Of a stretch of DNA of 15,698 bases, positions 1 through 6,789 are shown in pieces. The stretch's first letter is position 1. Each line of letters begins with the position of its first letter. A program made the position numbers and the translations under genes. The notes under the pieces were generated by a model. It ran no database searches. It saw only the letters and a list, made by a program, of their open reading frames with translations, and was not told the origin of the DNA. Origin of the DNA: Flavobacteriales bacterium (lineage in GTDB: Bacteria > Bacteroidota > Bacteroidia > Flavobacteriales > BACL11); NCBI GenBank assembly GCA_002710495.1, contig PAKE01000053.1, positions 1 through 15,698 of the forward strand. The letters are read 5' to 3'.

Positions 1-41
1 AGTAAAAAAACAATACTTAATGATAGAATTATTGGATTCAT
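1..41 (-). CDS. Partial gene leaving the left edge; N-terminus only, hydrophobic
   Basis: An ATG at 41-39 on the minus strand opens a frame that stays open to the window edge. It reads M-N-P-I-I-L-S-L-S-I-V-F-L, 13 codons, a hydrophobic start that fits a signal peptide or a first membrane segment. A match to the Bacteroidota -7 promoter box lies 24 nt upstream on the same strand (66-73), with an A-rich leader between. Gene identity cannot be judged from 13 residues. It would be divergent from the ABC-F gene. The call rests on the promoter, the open frame and the hydrophobic composition, all of which can arise by chance in AT-rich DNA. Confidence 0.5.
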   Translation of the reverse strand, partial: MNPIILSLSIVFL

Positions 42-65
42 GATTTTTATTTTAATAATATATTG

Positions 66-73
66 CAAATATA
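66..73 (-). promoter_or_regulatory. Candidate -7 box for the leftward edge gene, inside a palindrome
   Basis: The minus strand reads TATATTTG followed by CA, an exact match to the Bacteroidota TAnnTTTG element. It overlaps a perfect 7-bp inverted repeat, ATATATT (58-64) and AATATAT (68-74), with a GCA spacer. No clear TTG -33 element is seen at the usual distance. Confidence 0.45.
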
Positions 74-96
74 TAAGTTCAGAATAATTTTAAGTT

Positions 97-110
97 ATGA
101 TAAATATCAT
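97..110. repeat. Short palindrome upstream of the ABC-F gene
   Basis: ATGATA (97-102) and TATCAT (105-110) are perfect inverted arms separated by AA, followed by a short T run to 116. They sit 13 nt upstream of the candidate -7 box of the ABC-F gene, where an operator could lie. The loop is too tight for a good terminator hairpin. In AT-rich DNA the match could be chance. Confidence 0.3.
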
Positions 111-122
111 TTTTTTAAGATG

Positions 123-130
123 TATTTTTG
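123..130 (+). promoter_or_regulatory. Candidate -7 box of the ABC-F/hydrolase operon
   Basis: TATTTTTG matches TAnnTTTG exactly. It ends only 4 nt before the ATG at 135, so transcription would start at or beside the start codon, implying a leaderless or nearly leaderless mRNA. No TTG is seen at the normal -33 position, so the promoter may instead lie further upstream. Confidence 0.4.
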
Positions 131-134
131 TAAG

Positions 135-2006
135 ATGAATTTAATATCGGTAGAAGAGTTGAGTAAAGATTATGGAGAGAGAGTTTTGTTCGAGAATTTA
201 AGTTTTGGTTTAAGTAGAGGAGATAAAATGGCACTTATAGCTAATAATGGAACAGGAAAATCTTCTTTGTTAAAAATAATTACTGGTAAAGATGTTTTCT
301 CAGCAGGCAAAGTAACTTTTAGAAAAGGAATAGAGGTTGGTTATCTATCTCAGAATTCTGATTTTGATGAGAGTTTAACTATTCAGCAATTGGTAGATTC
401 AGCACAAAGTAGAGTAAGTAAAATAATTGCAGAATATGAAAAGGCAGTAGTAAATCAAACCAACGATTTTTCAGAAAAAAACCAAAATACTGTAGAGGAA
501 CTAACTTTACTTATGGATCAGTATTCCGCTTGGGATTATGATAGGAGGATAAAGCAAATTCTTAGTAAATTTAAAATCACAGATTTAAGTCATAAGGTAG
601 CAAAGCTATCTGGAGGCCAAAAAAAGAGGTTGTCACTTTCCCTTTTACTTATTGATGAATCGGATGTATTACTGTTAGATGAGCCTACCAATCATTTGGA
701 TGTAGAAATGATTGAGTGGTTAGAAAAGTATTTGTCTCAGCAGAAAATAACTCTATTAATGGTGACCCACGATCGATATTTTCTGGAAAATGTCTGTAAC
801 CACATATTAGAGCTAGAAAATGGAGAATTGTATCATCACAAAGGAAATTACTCTTACTTTTTGGAAAAAAGGGAGGAAAGGGAAAATAATTTTAGTGTAG
901 AAATAGAAAAAGCCGGCAAGCTGATGAAAAAGGAATTGGAGTGGGTAAGACGTTCTCCAAAAGCAAGAACTACAAAATCAAAGTCTCGTTTACAGAGTTT
1001 TGAAAAGATAAAAGAAAAAGCGAATTCTGGAAGAAAGAAATCTGAACTGAAATTAGAAGTTAAAATGAGTAGGGTTGGAGGTAAAATACTAGAATTAAAG
1101 AATATACATAAATCGTATGGTGATATATGTATTTTAGATGGATTTACATATACCTTCAAAAAAGGTGAAAGAATAGGCATATTGGGTGGTAATGGGGTAG
1201 GAAAAAGTACTCTTCTTAATATCCTTACTGGAAAAGAAAAGGCTGATAGTGGAAAAGTAAATGTCGGAGAAACAATAGTTTATGGATATTTTTCTCAAGG
1301 AGGAATAGAAATAAAAGAAGATAAAAGAGTAATAGAGGTTTTAAAGGATATTGCAGATGTAATAATACTTGCAAACGGAAGTAAAATATCAGCTTCACAA
1401 ATGTTAGAACATTTTATGTTTACTCCAGACATGCAATATACTTATGTAAGCAAACTTAGCGGAGGAGAAAAAAGAAGATTGTACTTGCTTACTGTATTGA
1501 TGAAAAATCCTAATTTCCTTATTTTAGATGAGCCAACAAACGACATGGATTTACTTACTCTTACCAAGTTAGAGGAGTTCCTTCTGGAATTTAAAGGTTG
1601 TTTGATAATTGTATCTCACGATAGGTATTTTATGGATAAACTAACCGATCATATTTTTGTGTTTAAAGGTGGTGGTGTAATTGATGATTTTTATGGTAAC
1701 TATTCAGACTTTAGAGAGAAAAAAAAAGAGGAAGAGAAAGAATTAAAATCCGTAAAAAAGGAAAAATATTCTCCCGTAAAAGCTGAAGAGAAAAGAAAAG
1801 TTTCCTACAAAGAAAAATACGAATACGAGCAGTTGGAAAAAGAAATAGCTATTTTAGAAAAAGAGAAAGAAGAGTTGGAGTCATCCTTATTAAACCCTAA
1901 TTTAGATGTAGAAATAATTATTGAAAATAGTAAAATACTTTCAGATATTGTAAATATAATAGATAAAAAAAGTTCTAGATGGTTAGAACTAGATGAACTA
2001 ATGTAA
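135..2006 (+). CDS. ABC-F family ATPase, Uup-like
   Basis: A soluble protein of 623 aa with two ABC ATPase domains and no membrane segments, the ABC-F layout. These proteins bind the ribosomal E site and act on translation, or in Uup's case are linked to ribosome and DNA transactions. Domain 1 has Walker A at 36-43 (ANNGTGKS, Ala in place of the usual first Gly), LSGGQ at 158-162, Walker B with DEPTNHLD at 182-189 and the H-loop His at 212. The charged inter-domain linker lies around 245-310. Domain 2 has Walker A 351-358, LSGGE 441-445, DEPTNDMD 465-472 and His495. A Lys/Glu-rich coiled-coil tail (about 525-585) resembles the Uup C-terminus. An ATG at 63 would add 24 residues unlike the family, so the start at 135 is chosen. 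The alpha/beta hydrolase gene follows after 1 nt. Being Uup-like is inferred from linker and tail; the family is certain. Confidence 0.93.
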   Translation: MNLISVEELSKDYGERVLFENLSFGLSRGDKMALIANNGTGKSSLLKIITGKDVFSAGKVTFRKGIEVGYLSQNSDFDESLTIQQLVDSAQSRVSKIIAEYEKAVVNQTNDFSEKNQNTVEELTLLMDQYSAWDYDRRIKQILSKFKITDLSHKVAKLSGGQKKRLSLSLLLIDESDVLLLDEPTNHLDVEMIEWLEKYLSQQKITLLMVTHDRYFLENVCNHILELENGELYHHKGNYSYFLEKREERENNFSVEIEKAGKLMKKELEWVRRSPKARTTKSKSRLQSFEKIKEKANSGRKKSELKLEVKMSRVGGKILELKNIHKSYGDICILDGFTYTFKKGERIGILGGNGVGKSTLLNILTGKEKADSGKVNVGETIVYGYFSQGGIEIKEDKRVIEVLKDIADVIILANGSKISASQMLEHFMFTPDMQYTYVSKLSGGEKRRLYLLTVLMKNPNFLILDEPTNDMDLLTLTKLEEFLLEFKGCLIIVSHDRYFMDKLTDHIFVFKGGGVIDDFYGNYSDFREKKKEEEKELKSVKKEKYSPVKAEEKRKVSYKEKYEYEQLEKEIAILEKEKEELESSLLNPNLDVEIIIENSKILSDIVNIIDKKSSRWLELDELM

Positions 2007-2007
2007 T

Positions 2008-2820
2008 ATGAAAAAGAGTATAGAAATAATAAAAGGAAGTAATCAGAAGAAAATTTTAATGGATATTACTTTTCCTAAGAAAAGTAATAATAAATTGATA
2101 ATTTTTTCACACGGATTTAAAGGTTTTAAGGATTGGGGATGTTTTAATCTAATATCCAGGATCTTTGCTGAAAACGGATTTACTTTCTTGAAATTTAATT
2201 TTTCCCATAATGGAACAACTATTACTGATCCATTAAATTTTAATGATTTAGAAGCATTTGGAAATAATAATTTTTCTATAGAATTGAATGATCTGTCTTT
2301 AGTGTTAGGTTGGTCCGTTCAGAATTTAAATATATCGGATATTACTCTTTTAGGACACAGTAGAGGAGGAGGTGTTTCCATGCTGAAATCAGCTGAGGAT
2401 AAAAGAGTTAAAAGAGTAATAAGTTGGTCTTCTCCTTCTAGTTTCTTAAATAGAGCTTCTTCGGATAGAGTAGAAATCTGGAAACAGAAAGGAGTATCAT
2501 TTGTTTATAATGGAAGAACCAAACAAAACATGCCGTTATACATTCAGTTATATAATGATTGCGAACAAAATAAAGAAAGATTAGATATTCAGAATTCAGT
2601 TAGTAATTTAACAATTTCTCAATTAGTTATTCATGGAGATGCGGATCCATCAGTTGATGTAAAAGAAGCTTATGATTTACATAGATGGAATCCCTGTTCA
2701 GAACTATTTATAGTGAAAGATGCTGACAATGTTTTTGGGGCTTCACATCCTTGTAATTCCAATAAATTACCATCAGATTTACAAATAGTTGTAGATAAAA
2801 CTATAGAATTTATTCAATAA
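2008..2820 (+). CDS. Alpha/beta hydrolase, dienelactone hydrolase/peptidase-like
   Basis: A 270-aa cytoplasmic alpha/beta hydrolase without a signal peptide. A complete catalytic triad can be placed: nucleophile Ser118 in GHSRGG (116-121), Asp211 in HGDAD, and His247 in the GASHP segment. The oxyanion-hole region is SHGFKGF at 34-40. The substrate is unknown; related proteins are annotated as esterases, dienelactone hydrolases or S9-type peptidases. Its ATG lies 1 nt after the ABC-F stop, so the two are almost certainly co-transcribed and translationally coupled. Its 3' end overlaps the convergent dihydroorotase-like gene by 11 nt, and no terminator hairpin is visible there. Confidence 0.9.
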   Translation: MKKSIEIIKGSNQKKILMDITFPKKSNNKLIIFSHGFKGFKDWGCFNLISRIFAENGFTFLKFNFSHNGTTITDPLNFNDLEAFGNNNFSIELNDLSLVLGWSVQNLNISDITLLGHSRGGGVSMLKSAEDKRVKRVISWSSPSSFLNRASSDRVEIWKQKGVSFVYNGRTKQNMPLYIQLYNDCEQNKERLDIQNSVSNLTISQLVIHGDADPSVDVKEAYDLHRWNPCSELFIVKDADNVFGASHPCNSNKLPSDLQIVVDKTIEFIQ

Positions 2821-4078
2821 TAACAAACTGATTATTATTATAAATAGCTACAGCTTTTCCTTTTAGCTTTTCTCCAATAAAGGGTGTGTTTCTTGATTTT
2901 GATTTTATATCAGATTCTATTACTTCCCATTCTAACTTTGGATTAAATATGGTGATATTTGCTTTTTCCCCCTCTTCAATTTTTAACTCTTCTTTTAGTG
3001 CTATTTTCCTTGGATTTGTAGATATTTTCTCTATTATTTCAGATATACTTAAGTCAGAACTTATGTGTTTCCCTAAAAGTCCAAAAAGAGTTTCTAGTCC
3101 TAATATTCCGAATGCAGCATTGTCAAATTCTGTTTTCTTGTTTTCCTGATCTTCTGGTGAATGATCAGAGCAAATTACATCAATTGTTCCGTTTTTTAAC
3201 GCTTTGATTAGAGCTGAATTATCTTTTTTAGTTCTTAGTGGAGGAAGTACTTTGTATCTTGTGTCAAAAGTTTTTACTTTTTCGTCTGTCATAACTAGGT
3301 TATTGATTGAAACATCTGCTGTGATGTTTGCTCCTTCTTTTTTTCCAATTTTTATTTTATTGACGGACTCTTTTGTGGATATGTAAGAAAGGTGTAAGTT
3401 TCCTTCAGTGTATTTTGCGAGATTTATATCTCTATCAACCATTATTTCTTCAGATATATTTGATATACCACTTAATCCCATATTAGTGCTAGTTATTCCT
3501 TCATTCATCTTTCCATTATTAAAGATACTTTTGTCGTTAGGATAGTTCATAATAAGTCCGTCAAGATCCTTGCTGTATAGTAGAGCTAATTTCATTACTT
3601 CATTTCTTTGTAAGGATTTTTTATCGTCAGTAAAAGTTCGACAATTTACAGAGTTAATGTCGTGCATTTCCACTAAATCGTTTCCTTCCATCTTCTTTGT
3701 TATTGAAGAGGATGTATGAACATCTACAACACTTCCTATTGTATTGTTTTTAATGTATTCCACATGTGATTTGCTGTCAATTACTGGCTCGGTTTGAGGC
3801 ATTAGTAATACAGATGTAAACCCTCCTTTTATCGCAGATTTTATTCCTGTTTTCAGATCATCTTTATATTCAAATCCTGGCTCACGGAAGTTAGAGTGCA
3901 TATCCATCCAGCCTGTAGAAATATGTAGGTTTTTATCAGAAAATTCGGTTGATCCTTTTTCAGTAATATTTTTTGCAATTTTTGTAATAATTCCATCAGT
4001 AATTAATATATCACAGGTTTTGTTATGATGTTTGGAATTAGCATCAATTATTCGTGCTGATTTAATTAGTAAATTCAT
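2810..4078 (-). CDS. Dihydroorotase-like amidohydrolase, probably non-catalytic
   Basis: A 422-aa protein of the type I dihydroorotase (PyrC, COG0044) fold, normally a zinc enzyme that cyclises carbamoyl-aspartate in pyrimidine synthesis. The framework is recognisable: DMHSNFREPG at 59-68, TDD at 150-152, STKES at 234-238, SDHSP at 304-308. Several metal-ligand positions are changed. The HxH motif is His61-Ser-Asn63. The HxED segment reads N-Y-P-N-D (178-182). The usual HVST histidine is Tyr232. Asp151 and Asp305 remain. Loss of three histidines argues against normal catalysis; inactive dihydroorotase homologues that support aspartate transcarbamoylase are known in other bacteria. Its ATG overlaps the stop of the BatA/vWA gene by 4 nt, so it is coupled to a membrane protein rather than to pyrimidine genes. 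Family assignment is firm; the role is open. Confidence 0.88.
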   Translation of the reverse strand: MNLLIKSARIIDANSKHHNKTCDILITDGIITKIAKNITEKGSTEFSDKNLHISTGWMDMHSNFREPGFEYKDDLKTGIKSAIKGGFTSVLLMPQTEPVIDSKSHVEYIKNNTIGSVVDVHTSSSITKKMEGNDLVEMHDINSVNCRTFTDDKKSLQRNEVMKLALLYSKDLDGLIMNYPNDKSIFNNGKMNEGITSTNMGLSGISNISEEIMVDRDINLAKYTEGNLHLSYISTKESVNKIKIGKKEGANITADVSINNLVMTDEKVKTFDTRYKVLPPLRTKKDNSALIKALKNGTIDVICSDHSPEDQENKKTEFDNAAFGILGLETLFGLLGKHISSDLSISEIIEKISTNPRKIALKEELKIEEGEKANITIFNPKLEWEVIESDIKSKSRNTPFIGEKLKGKAVAIYNNNQFVIIE

Positions 4079-6081
4079 GTTTTTATAGTTTTGATAAGGA
4101 GTATTTCAATTGTTATAAATAATAAAGAAAGTAAAACTAATACTTTCCAGAATTCTTTGTTTTTATTGATATTTTCCATGTTCTGATTTATACTGATATC
4201 AGAAGAAAACATCTTTACATTGTCTGTTTTATTTAATGTTATAAAATTATCTAGTTCTTCCTCTGTAAATTGTTCTATGTTACTTTCAGATCGGTTATAA
4301 TTGAAAGATATAGTTTGTAAAATCTGATCTTCTTGTAATAACTTATAATGAGAGGCATTTTTGATTTTATTATGGGTTAATAAATAGTTAGGATTATTTT
4401 CTAATATTAAATCTAAATCCTCTGATTGTAAGTGAAAAATATTTTCCTTCTGAGGATTAGTTTTAGGCAGTTTTATTTCTAAATCCTGATTTATTATATA
4501 ATATAAATCATCTGTTTTTACAGAATTTAACCCCATATTAAATAGGGTAGTTACAAAAAGAGCATGCTTGCTAAAAGTATTATTTCCTTCTGATAAAGGA
4601 GAACTAAACAGGTGTATTTTTTCTTTCCTGTAAGAATTCAAAAATTCATCAGAATTTTCTAGTCTGAAGATATTTTCTTTAATAATCTTAGAATTTTCTT
4701 GTAGTTTGTAATAATTACTTACGCTAGGTAGATTTATATTATTTTTTATTTTTGATGTACTAAATACACTATTGAAAATAGGATTCTTTAGATTAAGAGT
4801 TGATATTTTTATATTTCCAACTTCTTCTGTACTAAATTGATTTGTATTAAGTTGTTTCAAAAATGAATTATAAGATGCGATATTTGCATTTTCTGAAGGT
4901 ATAACACAGATACTTCCACCTTTTTCGATATAGGATTTTATAAAAGAACTAAATCCGGTACTAAAATTATTTATTTGGTTTAAGATAATAAGATCCTGTT
5001 TGTCTAAAATATTATAGTTAATCTGATGTATATTTTGTGTAGTGTAATTAAATGTTTCTTCAGAAGAAAAAACCTTACTTATATTTGTATTTTCTGATTC
5101 ATATATTTGTAGAATATCTATTTTTTCATCAGTTCTAAAACTAAAATATAGATTATTGTCGTAAGTAATAGGGTGGTCCTCAATACTAATTAATCCATTA
5201 TTTATTTTAGTCTTTTCAGATGTAAAATTAAGTTCTATTGTTTTACTTTCATTTGCAAGTAAAAAGATGTTTTGCTGTGTCTTATGAGTATTATTGATAC
5301 TTAGATTTACAATTACATCTTCTATTTCTCTATCAGAATGATTACTGATTATTGTTGAAAGACTAATGGTATTTTCTATTTTATTTATTGGGGAATTAAG
5401 GTAGCAACTATCTATACTGATATTGCTTTTAGAGTTTTTTTCAAGAGGAATAAGTACAACAGAGATGTTAGTGTCTAATTGTTGTATTGAGTTTAGGTTT
5501 GTGCTAGATTTTTGGAAATCAGAAATTATGTATAGAGTATTATCTTCAGGAGAAATACTTTTTGTTTTATCTAATATATTATCTGTACTTCTGATTTTAG
5601 AAGATGATTTGATATTTAATATAAATTCTTCTGAATCTTTTTTGTTTTTCGGATAATTTTCTGTTGCTGAAAAATTGTTTGTCAGAATCGAAAATTGATT
5701 TGTTTTGTTAGATGAATTGATAATTTCTAAAGCATTTTCTTTCGCTATATCAAGTAATCTCCCTTTTTCAGAAACATTATCCATACTAAATGAATTATCA
5801 ATATAGATGACAGTGTTATTTGTTGAGATGTCTTCAGAGTTATTTGGAATGTATGGATTTGCAAAAGCAAAAACTATTGCCGAGATAGCTAAAATTCTAC
5901 TAAGTAATATAAGGAGTTGTTTTAGAGTGTTTCTTTTTTTCTTATCAGATTTAATCTCCTTCAAAAAAGTAATGTTACTAAAATAAACAACTTTGTGTTT
6001 TCTTAGATTAAACAGATGGATGAAAATGGGAATTGCTATAGCAAAGAGGAAATATAGAATCTGTGGGTTTTGATAGCTCAT
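4075..6081 (-). CDS. BatA-domain/vWA membrane protein
   Basis: A 668-aa membrane-anchored protein. Residues 1-80 match the BatA (aerotolerance regulator) N-terminal domain: a membrane segment at about 8-25, a basic segment with HLFNLRKHKVVYFSN, and a second membrane segment at about 55-75. A vWA domain follows, with the MIDAS motif D95-x-S97-x-S99 and a later ISDFQ with Asp188. A long extracytoplasmic, Asn/Ser-rich region reaches a final membrane helix at about 645-665. Bat proteins form membrane complexes in Bacteroidota; their function is poorly settled. The frame can begin at a TTG (6084) directly before the ATG at 6081; the ATG is preferred. The dihydroorotase-like gene follows with an ATGA overlap. 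Lack of other bat genes (MoxR, DUF58, BatB-E) suggests a stand-alone variant. Confidence 0.87.
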   Translation of the reverse strand: MSYQNPQILYFLFAIAIPIFIHLFNLRKHKVVYFSNITFLKEIKSDKKKRNTLKQLLILLSRILAISAIVFAFANPYIPNNSEDISTNNTVIYIDNSFSMDNVSEKGRLLDIAKENALEIINSSNKTNQFSILTNNFSATENYPKNKKDSEEFILNIKSSSKIRSTDNILDKTKSISPEDNTLYIISDFQKSSTNLNSIQQLDTNISVVLIPLEKNSKSNISIDSCYLNSPINKIENTISLSTIISNHSDREIEDVIVNLSINNTHKTQQNIFLLANESKTIELNFTSEKTKINNGLISIEDHPITYDNNLYFSFRTDEKIDILQIYESENTNISKVFSSEETFNYTTQNIHQINYNILDKQDLIILNQINNFSTGFSSFIKSYIEKGGSICVIPSENANIASYNSFLKQLNTNQFSTEEVGNIKISTLNLKNPIFNSVFSTSKIKNNINLPSVSNYYKLQENSKIIKENIFRLENSDEFLNSYRKEKIHLFSSPLSEGNNTFSKHALFVTTLFNMGLNSVKTDDLYYIINQDLEIKLPKTNPQKENIFHLQSEDLDLILENNPNYLLTHNKIKNASHYKLLQEDQILQTISFNYNRSESNIEQFTEEELDNFITLNKTDNVKMFSSDISINQNMENINKNKEFWKVLVLLSLLFITIEILLIKTIKT

Positions 6082-6088
6082 CAAAGTG

Positions 6089-6096
6089 CAAAATTA
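6089..6096 (-). promoter_or_regulatory. Candidate -7 box of the BatA/vWA gene
   Basis: The minus strand reads TAATTTTG followed by CA, an exact TAnnTTTG match ending 7 nt before the ATG at 6081. The predicted leader is therefore only 0-3 nt. The box is flanked by AGTG and CACT arms (6085-6088 and 6097-6100). A -33 TTG is not clear. It would uncouple this pair from the LolD-like gene upstream. Confidence 0.45.
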
Positions 6097-6141
6097 CACT
6101 ATTTTGATAATCTATGGACTTTTTTATTAAATTTTGTTGAA

Positions 6142-6789
6142 TTAAATAATGCCATCTTTTATTTCTAACTTTCTGCTAGTAATATTTGCTAGGTTCTTGT
6201 TATGTGTCACAACAACTATTGTTTGATTTAATTCTTTGTTGAGTTTTAAGAGTAAATTATGAAGATCTTTAGCATTTTTTGAATCGAGATTACCAGATGG
6301 TTCATCTGCCAAAATAATTTTCGGATTATTGATTAATGATCTAGCAACAGCTACTCTTTGTTGCTCTCCACCAGAAAGTTCATTTGGTTTATGTTCTTTT
6401 CTGTTTTCAATATTTAGTAGTTTTAGTAGTTTTAAAGCTCGTTGTTCGACTTTTTTTCTATTTTCTCCCTTTATAAAAGCTGGTAAGCAAACGTTTTCTA
6501 ATGCAGTAAATTCGACTAATAGATTATGAAACTGAAAAACAAATCCAATATTTTCGTTTCGGAAAATAGAAAGATTCTTATCAGAAAGTTTTGTTATATC
6601 TATATTATTAATCCAAACACTACCAGAATTAGGGTTTTCTAGAGTACCCAGAATTTGCAATAGGGTAGTTTTTCCTGCTCCAGAAGATCCAATTATCGAA
6701 ACAAACTCACCTTCTTTTATATGTAAGTTTACTCCTTTTAATACTTTTAATTCTCCGTAATTTAGTGTTATGTTTTCTGCTTTTATCAT
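6142..6789 (-). CDS. lolD: LolD-like ABC transporter ATPase
   Basis: A 215-aa ABC ATPase of the MacB/LolD class, which powers lipoprotein release (LolCDE) or related mechanotransmission at the inner membrane. Walker A is GSSGAGKT (34-41), the Q-loop Gln is 86, followed by an FHNLLVEFTALENV segment typical of LolD, the signature is LSGGEQQR (138-145), Walker B is IILADEP (158-164) with catalytic Glu163, and the H-loop His is 196. The length is that of a lone ATPase subunit; no permease gene (LolC/E) is adjacent. Its ATG overlaps the stop of the outer-membrane protein gene by 4 nt, so translation is probably coupled. MacB- or FtsE-type partners cannot be excluded without finding the permease. 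Confidence 0.85.
   Translation of the reverse strand: MIKAENITLNYGELKVLKGVNLHIKEGEFVSIIGSSGAGKTTLLQILGTLENPNSGSVWINNIDITKLSDKNLSIFRNENIGFVFQFHNLLVEFTALENVCLPAFIKGENRKKVEQRALKLLKLLNIENRKEHKPNELSGGEQQRVAVARSLINNPKIILADEPSGNLDSKNAKDLHNLLLKLNKELNQTIVVVTHNKNLANITSRKLEIKDGII

Noticed and set aside
63..134. N-terminal extension of the ABC-F gene from the ATG at 63
   Set aside because: The 24 residues do not resemble ABC-F N-termini, and the segment contains the promoter-like box and a palindrome. The ATG at 135 gives the family start.
854..1180. Minus-strand open frame of 108 codons inside the ABC-F gene
   Set aside because: It is a shadow of a highly conserved ATPase frame, Ser/Phe-rich, with no promoter or recognisable domain.
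5423..5656. Plus-strand open frame inside the BatA/vWA gene
   Set aside because: It is antisense to a confident coding region and has the Phe/Leu/Ser-rich composition expected from reversed AT-rich codons.
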